The notes beneath the pieces are model-generated. The model saw only the letters and a list, made by a program, of their open reading frames with translations. It was not told where the DNA came from and made no database searches. A program made the position numbers and the translations under genes. Positions 1 through 7,354 of a DNA stretch of 23,037 nucleotides are shown here, one piece after another (within the stretch, counting starts at the first letter, position 1; each line of letters starts with the position of its first letter). Source of the stretch: a virus; the IMG/VR virus record IMGVR_UViG_3300037137_000573, positions 1 through 23,037 of that record; one strand, given 5' to 3'.

Positions 1-307
1 GGAACTCGCCGGTACTCATCGGAGCCCGATGCACCCGTTCCGGGCCCTTTCTTCCCAGTTCTCGAGTAATCCTACGACGATCGTGCTCCCTCATATGCGG
101 GAAAGCTGCGGCCGTAATACGTGACGAGGTTTCCAAATTCAAGTATTCCTGCGCCCGAGCGACGTATGCCTCCCAGCGCCCCAGAGGCATGTGGAGTTGC
201 GCCTCGTCCGTAAATCCATAGCAGTAGCTCACTAGGGTTAACCCGCCCGAGATATCGGTTTGCGAGAGCGCCTCGTCTGACGATTTTCCGTCGGGACCGC
301 TTCCGCT
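1..307 (-). CDS. Tail assembly chaperone, -1 frameshift extension (GT-like), partial
   Basis: In the -1 frame after the slippery heptamer at 307-313, the minus strand stays open for 102 codons to the window edge, so the product is truncated here. Joined to residues 1-141 of the upstream chaperone frame it would give a protein of at least 243 residues. The extension has a plausible composition, with a Gly/Ser/Asp-rich linker followed by a helical-looking segment (for example GFTDEAQLHMPLGRWEAYVA, then an Arg-rich stretch). There is no good ribosome binding site for independent translation. In siphophages the frameshifted long form (lambda gpGT-like) binds the tape measure and tail tube proteins during tail assembly; the tape measure gene would be expected just beyond the left edge. 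The open frame and heptamer are seen; the function is inferred from position. Confidence 0.65.
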
Positions 308-729
308 TTTGGGCTTTGACGCTGCTGAAAAAGTCCGATGATCATGACCCTTTGCCACCAAGGAAGTTCTGCTAAGATCTCGCGTGGAACGTCAGTGACC
401 GCCTCCGCGAAATTGGTCAGTGCTTCTTCGAGCTGTGAGGCCTCTTCCTCGTTGAGTTCCCCTCCACGAAAACGGGGCATCAGTGCATTAAAAATGCGGG
501 CGTTCTTGTCGGATCGAGCAGTATCGAGTAGGTTCAGTTGCAGGGCATGTTTTACGTGATAGATCGTTCCTTTCACCTCGAGGGGTTTTCCCTCGTAGAT
601 TAGATCCGACAGCCGAATTGTGCCATCGCCTGCAGGCGGTTTTCCCTCAACCAATTCGGCTACGGTTGTTTCGGGTTCGACCACTTTCGTTTCCGACTCT
701 TCGACCGGCTCGCCGTCCTTGTTAACCAC
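238..729 (-). CDS. Tail assembly chaperone (G-like, zero-frame product)
   Basis: This 163-residue protein starts at a GTG (729) with AGGAGG seven bases upstream. It has an acidic, Pro/Glu/Val-rich N-terminus, then a folded domain (residues about 38-130) with the segments LSDLIYEGKPLEVKGTIYHVKHA and FNALMPRFRGG, and an Arg/Ser-rich tail. Length, composition and position downstream of the tail terminator fit a siphophage tail assembly chaperone, which escorts the tape measure protein and is absent from the virion. The in-frame CCCAAAA slippery site near the 3' end strongly supports this. The assignment is by context and architecture, not by an unmistakable motif. Confidence 0.75.
   Translation of the reverse strand: MVNKDGEPVEESETKVVEPETTVAELVEGKPPAGDGTIRLSDLIYEGKPLEVKGTIYHVKHALQLNLLDTARSDKNARIFNALMPRFRGGELNEEEASQLEEALTNFAEAVTDVPREILAELPWWQRVMIIGLFQQRQSPKAEAVPTENRQTRRSRKPISRAG
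307..313 (-). promoter_or_regulatory. Programmed -1 ribosomal frameshift site CCCAAAA
   Basis: On the minus strand the zero frame reads AGC CCA AAA GCG, which places C_CCA_AAA exactly in the X_XXY_YYZ register for tandem -1 slippage. It lies 22 codons before the zero-frame stop at 238. The -1 frame is then open to the window edge. Only a modest hairpin (GACG-GAAAAT-CGTC) is visible downstream. Siphophage tail chaperone genes are a classic location for such sites. Confidence 0.65.
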
Positions 730-749
730 TGTGAAACCTCCTGGAAAAA

Positions 750-1367
750 CTAAGCTGCGACTTCGCGAGCCCGTCGATAGGGTCCGTGCGCTAGGATTGC
801 TTCTACGTACGGCCTTAGTTGCTCTTTGCGTCTTGGGGAGATAACGTCATCGTACAACTTGAAGGTCAGTTCACGCGCATTCTCCCCGCAGATGTTGAGT
901 TCGTACCTGACACTGTCTTTCTTGAAACCACCGTTCGGGTACGGGCCGTTGATGTTACCCACACCCAGGTATCCGTAAATACGTGTCAGGTTGGTGACGT
1001 TAGCTTCTGCCTGACCGAAGCCAACCTTCGGCCATGCCGGGTTGTAGTTACCCCTTTCGATTGTACCATCACCTTCCCAAAAGCCAACTACCCATAACCA
1101 CGTAATTGGTTGTTCTAGGAAGTGCACGTATAGTGTTTCAGCGGCGACGTTCACTTGCCACTCCCAGTTCTTGCGAGTCTTACCCCAACGGACACGGCCG
1201 ACGTCGTAGTAATCACGTAATACGTCGAGCCAGTAACGTTCTGTCTGACCGACCCTGAAACTTGTCCTACGGTACACGTAACCCGTACTTGGCGCAACAT
1301 CGCCTTCCAAGTGGAAGTGCCCCTCTGCAGCGAAGAAGCCCGCAGCTTGCTCGTCGAAGTTACTCAT
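750..1367 (-). CDS. LAGLIDADG homing endonuclease (HEG1)
   Basis: This is a 205-residue single-chain protein with two LAGLIDADG-type motifs: AAGFFAAEGH (residues about 8-17) and WVVGFWEGDG (about 92-101). The acidic residues E15 and D100 are in the metal-binding positions. Such enzymes cut long DNA sites and spread their own gene by homologous repair. I start it at ATG 1367 (MSNFDEQ); an in-frame TTG two codons earlier has no better ribosome binding site. It is clearly a paralogue of HEG2 at 15372-15965: both share FDEQAAGFFAAEGHFHL near the N-terminus and a related C-terminus ending in VISP(R/K)RK-QL-PYV. It sits free-standing between the tail terminator and tail chaperone genes, with no intron visible around it. 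Confidence 0.9.
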   Translation of the reverse strand: MSNFDEQAAGFFAAEGHFHLEGDVAPSTGYVYRRTSFRVGQTERYWLDVLRDYYDVGRVRWGKTRKNWEWQVNVAAETLYVHFLEQPITWLWVVGFWEGDGTIERGNYNPAWPKVGFGQAEANVTNLTRIYGYLGVGNINGPYPNGGFKKDSVRYELNICGENARELTFKLYDDVISPRRKEQLRPYVEAILAHGPYRRAREVAA

Positions 1368-1409
1368 ATCCAACCTAATTGTATAGAAGCGGCCACACCC
1401 AAAGCCATG

Positions 1410-1817
1410 TTACACCGTTGCGGCATACACACTGAAGATTAGTAACTCGTAGGGCACATCATTGAGTGTAGGGTCTCTGGCCATAGTCGGTCCAGAGGCC
1501 AGTACAATTGAGCCGATCTTAACACTGTCCACGTTAATATTCGATCTGCAATGCAGAGCTTTGTACGCCTCCAGCCCCAGGTAGTGAGCGTCAATATCGT
1601 CTCTGCCGTAGCAGTTGACCAGTACTCTGTACCTGTGCATCGGGAGGTACGGTTCAGCAACACCACCCGCACCAATAATTGTGATTACGCCCGTAGGCAT
1701 CTGGGCTACGAGCACTGAAGGCAATCTTCCGACATATACTCGTCCGTCGGTACGAGCCTTAACGGCAGAGTCCAACGCGAGTATATGCCGTAATGCCGGT
1801 AACACCGACGGGATCAC
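1410..1817 (-). CDS. Tail terminator-like protein
   Basis: This 135-residue protein starts at GTG 1817, which overlaps the upstream stop (GTGA), with GGAGG seven bases before it. It begins with a helix (PSVLPALRHILALDSAVKA) and continues with short beta strands such as GVITIIGAGG and YRVLVNCYG, then a helix (LGLEAYKAL) and a terminal strand PYELLIFSVYA. This helix-strand pattern, the length and the place after a gp10-like gene match the siphophage tail terminator (lambda gpU/DUF3168-like) that caps the tail tube and joins it to the head. No catalytic motif is expected. The call rests on fold pattern and synteny. Confidence 0.65.
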   Translation of the reverse strand: MIPSVLPALRHILALDSAVKARTDGRVYVGRLPSVLVAQMPTGVITIIGAGGVAEPYLPMHRYRVLVNCYGRDDIDAHYLGLEAYKALHCRSNINVDSVKIGSIVLASGPTMARDPTLNDVPYELLIFSVYAATV

Positions 1818-2278
1818 GGGGCTCCCTCCGCGTAGGCTAGTGCTTCGCGGCCCGCGGACGCAGATTTCGCGTAGTCCGCCGCAGGTCCCATAAAGACATG
1901 CCGGCGAGAGTACTCTTCGACCGCGGAGTAAGGAGCGAAGGCACCAACGTCTACGTCGGCGATCTCGTAACCGCGACGGCCCCAGGAACGTACCTTTTCA
2001 GTCGCTTCGTCTGGTGAGGACACTCCATACTCACGGGGTGCGTCTCGAACCCCAACATCGATGTCCTCACCGGGCGATACGACTGCGATAGCTCCGTACA
2101 TTCGTCCCGTTATCACGTGGGCCAATTCTTTAGCAACCTGCTGCTGCTCGTAAGCGAGGTAACCGATGTACCGCCGATGAACTCCGAGCATTCTCTCTTT
2201 CATCCGAGGCACACGGTTATAGTAAAAGGTGTCTACCCGTATCGGGCCCGTACCGGAGACGAAATGTTGTACCGGCAT
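1814..2278 (-). CDS. HK97 gp10-like neck/tail completion protein
   Basis: This 154-residue protein has an ATG directly abutting the stop of the head closure gene (TAG-ATG). After a short N-terminal strand region it has helices (RYIGYLAYEQQQVAKELAHVI), a variable middle with many Val/Asp residues, and a C-terminal segment EEYSRRHVFMGPAADYA, which resembles the 'P-F-P' ending region of gp10-like proteins. These proteins sit between head closure and tail terminator genes and help complete the neck or tail. It is followed by the tail terminator gene with a four-base overlap. Assigned mainly by gene order; it could be another neck protein. Confidence 0.5.
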   Translation of the reverse strand: MPVQHFVSGTGPIRVDTFYYNRVPRMKERMLGVHRRYIGYLAYEQQQVAKELAHVITGRMYGAIAVVSPGEDIDVGVRDAPREYGVSSPDEATEKVRSWGRRGYEIADVDVGAFAPYSAVEEYSRRHVFMGPAADYAKSASAGREALAYAEGAP

Positions 2279-2641
2279 CTAACCTTGACCCCCCACGAAG
2301 TTCACGACGCTAGCCTGGATGAACTGAACTCTGTCCGTAACTGAAGGCGCTACGTCTGTCACTACTACAGACCCGAGACTCGCACCATCGTAATTACGAA
2401 CAGCAACCCGATCTCCAAGAAGGACGTCGGCATTCTTCAAGAACCACAACATCTGTTGTCCAATACCGACGTCCTTCTCCACTGCTTCGACCAGACGAGC
2501 CCGCGCACGACTCACCTCGCCTAGACGACAGACCACGTTGGTGTACACCGACGTCCAGACTACTAGTGGACGACCGAAATCGTCGGTTCCATCCGGCATC
2601 TGCCGAGTGATGTCACATCGGTGACGGAGGTAACCATACAC
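2279..2641 (-). CDS. Head closure (head-tail adaptor) protein
   Basis: The open frame extends upstream to 2875, but that part overlaps the connector gene and has noncoding-like, Arg/Cys-rich composition. The likely start is GTG 2641, which shares one base with the connector stop (TAGTG) and gives 120 residues. The ribosome binding site is weak, consistent with translational coupling. The product begins with a strand (YGYLRHRCDITRQ) and a DDFGRPLVVWT turn, and ends in beta-rich sequence (GDRVAVRNYDG, VQFIQASVVNFVGG). This is the usual look of SPP1 gp16/HK97 gp7-type head closure proteins, which form the ring below the connector and keep DNA in the filled head. Confidence 0.7.
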   Translation of the reverse strand: MYGYLRHRCDITRQMPDGTDDFGRPLVVWTSVYTNVVCRLGEVSRARARLVEAVEKDVGIGQQMLWFLKNADVLLGDRVAVRNYDGASLGSVVVTDVAPSVTDRVQFIQASVVNFVGGQG

Positions 2642-3267
2642 TAGATCACACCCATCCGCTCCCGTGTGTAAGGGCTCATCAGCTCCAGAACCGTCGGGGG
2701 CCAAGCAGAAAACTCGTAGAAGTCTTCGTTGAGGTCCCCGACACGGAAGGACTTCAGATCTTGATCCCGGCCCAACTTCCCGAACCAATGCGCAACTAAC
2801 ATCGCGCAAGCTCGGCTCGCACTGGCGGGCGTAGTCGTGTACCCAGCGGTATAGGCGACCTCGACACGGGCCCACTCACCTGGAGCAGACGCCATAGAGG
2901 TCTCAAGACCCGTGGGGACGATATCGACGGTGATCAGAAACTCGAGCAGCCCCGATTCAGGGTCGATGAGCTTCCAGTGCTCGTTCTCGTTCAGGGCCTC
3001 AGCAGTAGAAGTCATTCCCGCGTAACCGTTAACCGAGGTGATGCTTACCACGGGGATCCGTTTGAGAGTGATGACCTCATTTGTTAACACCTGATAGTGA
3101 GGCTCAGCGGTGATAGTCTCAACGGAGCTGAAATTGCAGGCGTACCGAGCACGTAACTGTTCACTCGCCACTTCCAGAAGGCGCGTCAGAACCAGATCGT
3201 GCTCAGTTTCCTCTGCCGGGATACCTGCTTCCTCCCGGATCTCATCCAGGGTAGTGAGGTCGGCCAT
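2641..3267 (-). CDS. Head-tail connector protein (gp6-like)
   Basis: This 208-residue protein starts at ATG 3267 with GGGGAGG well placed upstream. The N-terminus (LTTLDEIREEAGIP, then LLEVASEQLRARYACNF) is the typical opening of gp6/YqbG-type connector proteins, followed by a beta region (VITLKRIPVVSITSVNGY), a strand-turn ARVEVAYTAGYTTTPA and a C-terminal helical region ending VLELMSPYTRERMGV. Such proteins form a dodecameric ring docking below the portal. It is followed by head closure, gp10-like and tail terminator genes, the standard siphophage order. Confidence 0.8.
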   Translation of the reverse strand: MADLTTLDEIREEAGIPAEETEHDLVLTRLLEVASEQLRARYACNFSSVETITAEPHYQVLTNEVITLKRIPVVSITSVNGYAGMTSTAEALNENEHWKLIDPESGLLEFLITVDIVPTGLETSMASAPGEWARVEVAYTAGYTTTPASASRACAMLVAHWFGKLGRDQDLKSFRVGDLNEDFYEFSAWPPTVLELMSPYTRERMGVI

Positions 3268-3282
3268 TGGCGCCTCCCCGGG

Positions 3283-3657
3283 CTACACCTCGAGATAAAA
3301 AGTGGCTGTTACAGCAGGATCAAGAGCATTACACTGCGCAACTGCGACCGTCAAGTCGGAACGTACAGGAAGCCCCACGAGATACACGTTAGCGATTGCG
3401 GTCCCCGCCGCGTCGTGACCCTGGCGTGCAGGGTAAAACGCTCCATCCGTAGCAGTGTCAGTTCGGGTCAAAACGGGCGTCCCTGCGCCATCAGTGATTG
3501 TTACATCAGTCGTCGCGGGGGCCGTTCCAGCGTAGTCGAGGTAGATCCCAAGGACCTTCGCTTCACCCCCAAATGCCGCAAGGGAGATCGAACCGGATCC
3601 GACAGCTACGCCGTTAGCCCCAACCGTGGTGACCGCGACTGTTCTGACCTTCAACAT
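3283..3657 (-). CDS. Beta-rich structural protein of unknown function
   Basis: This 124-residue protein starts at ATG 3657, three bases after the stop of the 318-residue gene, with GAGTAGG as a moderate ribosome binding site. It is rich in Ala, Thr, Val and Gly and looks almost entirely beta-stranded (KVRTVAVTTVG, AKVLGIYLDYAG, TTDVTITDGAG, ATFYLEV). It has no transmembrane segment or catalytic motif. Its place between capsid and connector genes suggests a virion component, perhaps a head decoration or fiber-associated protein. I do not recognise the family. Confidence 0.7.
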   Translation of the reverse strand: MLKVRTVAVTTVGANGVAVGSGSISLAAFGGEAKVLGIYLDYAGTAPATTDVTITDGAGTPVLTRTDTATDGAFYPARQGHDAAGTAIANVYLVGLPVRSDLTVAVAQCNALDPAVTATFYLEV

Positions 3658-3661
3658 CAGC

Positions 3662-4618
3662 CTACTCGTAGATCATGATGTAGACCGTGTGGGCTGCGGT
3701 CCACTTGACAGTAGTGCCATCTGTGAGAGTCACGTACGCGGGCTTCGGAGCCGCTGCAGCAGTGATTGTAATCGCTCCGTCCCACTTCTGGACTGCGTTA
3801 GCGGCAGCTGTCTCTAGTTCCTTGCCGTCGGCCGTCACTACCACACGTACCAGAACGCCGATCGGGTCAAAGTCCACCGGAATACTGAACGCGGTGAGTG
3901 TGGCCTCGTTTGCTGTGGGGACGTGCGAATAGACAGCGACTCTACCACGACTCGCAGCCTTTCCGCCTGCCATCGCCGCAGCCTGCCAGGCACCGTTGGC
4001 CAGAGTCTCGGTCGTAGCAAGCGCAAGAGCGCCGCGCTCTCTAGCAGCGATCATCAGGTGGGCGGCACTGAGCTTAACCGCGCTAACGGCCTTGATGCCG
4101 GTGATTACTGTTCCGCGATCGCCAGCGTTGATCTCTGCCTCGAGAGCTGTAAGAAGATCGGTTGCAGCCGTACTGGCGATCGGGAGCGGAAGCCTCGTAG
4201 CGGTCACTACGGAATCGTAGATCTTGTCGGTCGAGACATGCGCTCCGATAGTTGTACCACAGCGCGCGCGCTTGGCGACGAAACTAAGGGTGTCCGGAAC
4301 GTACGTGATCAGAAGGACTTCGGTCCCGATCAGAACCATCTGCCCGGCGACGAGAGCGTGCGCGGTAGTTGTCGGAACGTTCACCGGATCGGTAACGTTA
4401 TCGACCCCGGCCAGGCCAACCGTCTCGGTGGAGTCGTGAGTCATGGTGTCGATTTCGAGAACATCGGCACCGATCGTGATTGTGTTGGTATCCGCGCAGA
4501 CCCCAGATTGATACAACATCTGGGACGCACGTTCGCCGGAGGTGTTGAACAGTTCCAGCAGCTTCTGGATTCGGGCTGCTCCACGCCCTAGGTCCAGATC
4601 AAGTGAAGTACGTGCCAT
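3662..4618 (-). CDS. Large structural protein of unknown function
   Basis: This 318-residue protein has AAAGGAG eight bases before ATG 4618. The N-terminus is helical (GRGAARIQKLLELFNTSGER). It is followed by beta-rich modules: one around residues 40-75 (NTITIGADVLEIDTM), one around 90-120 (GQMVLIGTEVLLITYVPD), an Ala-rich helical middle (about 150-220), and a terminal beta region ending AHTVYIMIYE. No enzymatic motif is evident. Length, composition and position in the head operon indicate a virion protein; a capsid-associated or decoration role is possible but not shown. I do not recognise the family. Confidence 0.75.
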   Translation of the reverse strand: MARTSLDLDLGRGAARIQKLLELFNTSGERASQMLYQSGVCADTNTITIGADVLEIDTMTHDSTETVGLAGVDNVTDPVNVPTTTAHALVAGQMVLIGTEVLLITYVPDTLSFVAKRARCGTTIGAHVSTDKIYDSVVTATRLPLPIASTAATDLLTALEAEINAGDRGTVITGIKAVSAVKLSAAHLMIAARERGALALATTETLANGAWQAAAMAGGKAASRGRVAVYSHVPTANEATLTAFSIPVDFDPIGVLVRVVVTADGKELETAAANAVQKWDGAITITAAAAPKPAYVTLTDGTTVKWTAAHTVYIMIYE

Positions 4619-4719
4619 CGAAGGTACTCCTTTCGGCCATAAGCGGCCCTGTCTCTCGGCGCCACCCGGCCGTCCACGAGCGGCGCCAGTCCGATTAAAT
4701 TACGTCCCTACGTGAACGA
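4619..4719 (-). other. Intergenic stretch with short repeated GC-rich words
   Basis: This roughly 100-base gap lies between the 103-residue gene and the 318-residue gene. It contains two copies of the palindromic word GGCGCC about 20 bases apart and the ribosome binding site for the downstream gene. No convincing terminator (no U tract) and no small open frame with a ribosome binding site were seen. The AT-rich part near 4694-4702 could hold a weak -10 but no matching -35 is visible. Confidence 0.3.
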
Positions 4720-5031
4720 CTAGGGCGTCTTCCTTCCCGCTGCGGTACCACCAACTTTCTTCAAGTGAGCAGAAGTGAGCGGGGGTTCTGGCGTGAACTC
4801 TTCAGGCTCAGGGAACTCGTTACCTACGGCTGACTCAGCGACCTCGGCCACCGGTTCGGGTGCAGAAGCACCGGGCGCGGGACGTCGGGCCTTAATCGGT
4901 ACCCCGGCGTTAACGCTAGAGACCACGTCAGCCCACAGGGACTCGTTCTCGATATAGTGTTCGCCGCCGGCGTAAACAGTTCCGCCCAGAACGAACTGAC
5001 TACCCTTAGACACTTCCAAGTAAAACCCCAT
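4720..5031 (-). CDS. Small Pro/Glu-rich protein of head region
   Basis: This 103-residue protein starts at ATG 5031 with AAAGGAG eight bases upstream. Residues 1-45 form a compact beta-like domain (MGFYLEVSKGSQFVLGGTVY, then ESLWADVVSSVNAG). The rest is a disordered Pro/Ala/Glu-rich tail ending with Lys/Arg residues. Small proteins with this shape occur after capsid genes in many siphophages. It follows the tail-tube-like gene by 11 bases, so it is probably co-expressed with it. The function is not known. Confidence 0.65.
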   Translation of the reverse strand: MGFYLEVSKGSQFVLGGTVYAGGEHYIENESLWADVVSSVNAGVPIKARRPAPGASAPEPVAEVAESAVGNEFPEPEEFTPEPPLTSAHLKKVGGTAAGRKTP

Positions 5032-5042
5032 CAGGGACTCCT

Positions 5043-5615
5043 TTACGAAGCTGCCTGGTCGACCGCGTAGACCTTACCGAACTTATTTGTCGGATCCAGG
5101 AGCGCGTGGAACTCGATCGGGATCAACACCTTGCTGTCCTTTACGAAGGACAGCCCCATGTCCCCAAAGTATGCCCCGCGCGGAATCCAGAATCGCAAGA
5201 TCTCGAGCTCTACGTAAGGGCTCGGCCCCTCAAAGACGATTGCCTTTTCAGGCACGTCTCCGGGACCACGATACAGATCCATCCAGCGGTAACCCTTGGT
5301 GCCGGTCCCCGGAGCAACGTCCGTGACCAGGTTACCGAAGATCTTGCCCAGGTTCTCGAGCGTGACGATCGCCAGGTTAGTAACGATCGTCAGCCCTTCA
5401 GCGGAACGGATCGCTCGAATCGGGGTGATCGCCTGGTCGACCGTGTGTTCGTCCACCGTCTGAGTGGCCGTGATCGTTACTCCGCCGTCGGTCTCGCCCA
5501 TGAAGGCCCAAGTCGCACTCGGCAGGACCGTATCGGCGGAGGGCATCGCGGTGCCAGACGGTGCGATGAAGAGTGCACCTGCACCAACTATCAGAGTCAG
5601 AGGCTCAACCGCCAT
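5043..5615 (-). CDS. Major tail tube-like protein
   Basis: This 190-residue protein starts at ATG 5615 with AGGGAGG upstream. It has the recurring layout of siphophage tail tube proteins: an opening strand, a W-x-F-x-GETDGGVTIT turn (about residues 36-50), a DEHTVDQAITPI stretch, then TIVTNLAIVTLENLGKIFG, and a late region KVLIPIEFHALLDPTNKFGKV resembling the conserved 'I-P-x-E-F-x-A-L-x-D' strand. Tail tube subunits polymerise as stacked hexameric rings along the tape measure. Its place is unusual: it lies upstream of the connector genes instead of after the tail terminator. An alternative is a tube-fold neck protein. Confidence 0.7.
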   Translation of the reverse strand: MAVEPLTLIVGAGALFIAPSGTAMPSADTVLPSATWAFMGETDGGVTITATQTVDEHTVDQAITPIRAIRSAEGLTIVTNLAIVTLENLGKIFGNLVTDVAPGTGTKGYRWMDLYRGPGDVPEKAIVFEGPSPYVELEILRFWIPRGAYFGDMGLSFVKDSKVLIPIEFHALLDPTNKFGKVYAVDQAAS

Positions 5616-5628
5616 AGTCTGCCTCCCT

Positions 5629-5964
5629 TTACAACTGAACCGCTACGTACTCAAGGACCGTCCCTGCAGCTGCCGGGGTCGCATCGATGAGCACCAAATC
5701 ACCTTGGTTGAAGCCCGACTGGTACAGGGGGCCGACCGCGGAATACAGAACAGTACTAGCCGGGACCATGATAGTACCACCACGACCGTGCATGTCCGAT
5801 ACGCCCATGAACATCGCAGTTGCGCCAGCGCCAATACCACGTACCAGAACCAGTACCTCACCGTCGTTAGCAACTTGTGCTCCATCGGCGGTCCCGGCCG
5901 TCCAGGTGACCGTTGCCTTACTGGCGCCAGGGGGCGATATTGCAGTGATTACTGCTCGTGCCAT
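5629..5964 (-). CDS. Small beta-rich head protein (decoration-like)
   Basis: This 111-residue protein starts at ATG 5964 with AGGAGGAGG upstream. The sequence is beta-rich with Ala/Gly/Val/Thr throughout (KATVTWTAGTADGAQ, GEVLVLVRGIGAGATAMFMG), with a HGRGGT loop and a C-terminal strand VLEYVAVQL. It directly follows the major capsid gene by 18 bases, which is the usual place of capsid decoration or head stabilisation proteins, and its size matches. There is no diagnostic motif, so the role is inferred from position and composition. Confidence 0.6.
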   Translation of the reverse strand: MARAVITAISPPGASKATVTWTAGTADGAQVANDGEVLVLVRGIGAGATAMFMGVSDMHGRGGTIMVPASTVLYSAVGPLYQSGFNQGDLVLIDATPAAAGTVLEYVAVQL

Positions 5965-5982
5965 TTACAACCTCCTCCTAAA

Positions 5983-6960
5983 TTACGGGGCCGTTACGCC
6001 GGTTGCGACTACCGTGGCGGGCACATGCACGACCTTGCAGTCGGCACGGGCCGTCACGATAAAGCTTGTGCCACCCTCACGCGGGTCGCGGAACGTCTCC
6101 AACTTGACCTGACGCCTAAAGCCGACGAGTAGGTTCCGAGGATGGACGAGCAGGATCTTGTCGTCGCAAGCGTACTCATCAGTCTCTGCCGCAGCCATCA
6201 TCGGAACACCAACGACCTTGATCCCCTCGTAGGTGAGCGGCATAATGCCCATCAGGTACTGGTCGCCGAGTGGAGTACCACGAGCAGCGATCTGCTCGCG
6301 ATAAGCGAGGGCAACCTTCCAAGGACAATAGAACCGCATACCCTGAGGGTCGGTGAAGAACTGGCTGGGAAGGGACCGAACCATCGCAGCGAAGATCGAC
6401 TGGTAGTCCTTACCATAGGTCCCCGAGGCGACGACGTTGTACCCCGCGCCTGTAGCGGCCTGGATTACGAAGCCGTCAAGCAGCCCGTAGTAAGTGTTGG
6501 CCGCGGCGTCCTTCCCCCGGATGAATAGCGCCTCGAGGTCCAGTCCGGCACGCTCAGCGATCAACGCTACGATCGTGTCCGCGAACCCCTCGCGCTCGAT
6601 GTTGTCTTCGAACACCTCGTCGGAGATCGGAACCTCACCGCGCACCAGTTGGGTACTGACCTCGATACCACTGAGAGTCGGCTCAGATCGCTCTTGCCCT
6701 CCGGCGTCCGACAGACGCGTAAATTCGATTCCAGCCCTCAGGATACGAGAACCGAAAACGATCTTAGGCTCCTGCCACTTCGGGGTGTCCATGATCTTGA
6801 TCGTAGCCTCTTTCGAGACTATGGTCGATTCGATTGCCAGCCGCAGGAACTTTTCAGCCTGCGCAGGGTTCAGCAAACCGGTGTACCCGTAAGTGAGATC
6901 ACCGGTAGTCATCGCCACCTTGCGCAGCCGTTCGAGCAGCTGTTCGTTGGTCATCGTCAT
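5983..6960 (-). CDS. Major capsid protein, HK97-like fold
   Basis: This 325-residue protein starts at ATG 6960 with GAGGAGG upstream. Features typical of HK97-fold capsid proteins include an N-terminal helical arm (residues 1-45), then beta segments with charged loops (KIVFGSRILRAGIEF), the RGEVPISDEVFEDNIE region before a long spine-like helix (TIVALIAERAGLDLEALFIRG), a mid-domain with GTYGKDYQSIFAAMVRSLP, and late 'LVHPRNLLVGFRRQVKLETFRD' strands characteristic of the A-domain and P-domain junction. It lies immediately after the scaffold-like gene and downstream of the XkdF-type protease, the canonical order for a processed prohead. Confidence 0.87.
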   Translation of the reverse strand: MTMTNEQLLERLRKVAMTTGDLTYGYTGLLNPAQAEKFLRLAIESTIVSKEATIKIMDTPKWQEPKIVFGSRILRAGIEFTRLSDAGGQERSEPTLSGIEVSTQLVRGEVPISDEVFEDNIEREGFADTIVALIAERAGLDLEALFIRGKDAAANTYYGLLDGFVIQAATGAGYNVVASGTYGKDYQSIFAAMVRSLPSQFFTDPQGMRFYCPWKVALAYREQIAARGTPLGDQYLMGIMPLTYEGIKVVGVPMMAAAETDEYACDDKILLVHPRNLLVGFRRQVKLETFRDPREGGTSFIVTARADCKVVHVPATVVATGVTAP

Positions 6961-6961
6961 A

Positions 6962-7354
6962 CTAGACCTCCTCGTTGTCCCGAATCAGCTTCCCGGCGAC
7001 GTACTGCGCCCGGGCAGAGGAAAGAACGTTATCGAACATCCCGGCACCGAAGTCCTTCTTCAGAGGCTTCGTCTCCGGTTCCGGTTCCTTTTCCTGACCG
7101 TCCTGACTCTTGCGAATCCCGCGGGCACTCTCGATCGCCTCGACGCGCTGGGTAAGCCCCGGTACGCCCTCGATCGCCTTGGCCAAGTCGGTGAGCTGAC
7201 CCGCGATCGGCGACACAGCCACATTGATCGCCGCACGTAGCTCGTCCAGACTCAAGCCCGAAGGCGGAGCCGAAGTTTCCTCGGACTTGTGGGCAGCCGC
7301 TGGTACGGCCGCAGCCTCTTCCTTCTTCTCCCCGTCTGTTGTCTGATCGGTCAT
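6962..7354 (-). CDS. Nested short scaffold form (internal in-frame start)
   Basis: An internal ATG at 7354, in frame with the long form, is preceded by GGAAGGAG with about six bases of spacing, better than the ribosome binding site of many genes here. It would yield a 130-residue protein: a disordered Lys/Glu/Ala/Pro-rich start followed by a helical segment (SLDELRAAINVAVSPIAGQLTDLAK) and a conserved-looking tail DFGAGMFDNVLSSARAQYVAGKLIRD. In-frame scaffold forms nested in a longer protein are known from lambda (Nu3 within C). The intermediate start 7669 (GGGAGGGAAGT before it) would give 235 residues. Confidence 0.55.
   Translation of the reverse strand: MTDQTTDGEKKEEAAAVPAAAHKSEETSAPPSGLSLDELRAAINVAVSPIAGQLTDLAKAIEGVPGLTQRVEAIESARGIRKSQDGQEKEPEPETKPLKKDFGAGMFDNVLSSARAQYVAGKLIRDNEEV

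Noticed and set aside
1374-1409. Possible promoter (TACAAT) for HEG1
   Set aside because: A -10-like box is present but no -35 at 15-18 bases; the gene can be read from the operon.
2642-2875. Upstream extension of the head closure frame
   Set aside because: Overlaps the connector gene in another frame, is Arg/Cys-rich and lacks family-like sequence; the start at GTG 2641 fits the usual length.
3199-4591. Long plus-strand frames of 159 and 222 codons opposite the structural genes
   Set aside because: They lie antisense to genes with good ribosome binding sites and have Arg/Ser/Cys-rich, unstructured compositions typical of antisense shadows.
4619-4719. GGCGCC pair as a terminator
   Set aside because: The loop would be about 18 bases and there is no U tract on either strand.
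5464-6132. 222-codon plus-strand frame across the capsid, decoration and tail tube genes
   Set aside because: Spans three real minus-strand genes and their ribosome binding sites; composition looks noncoding.
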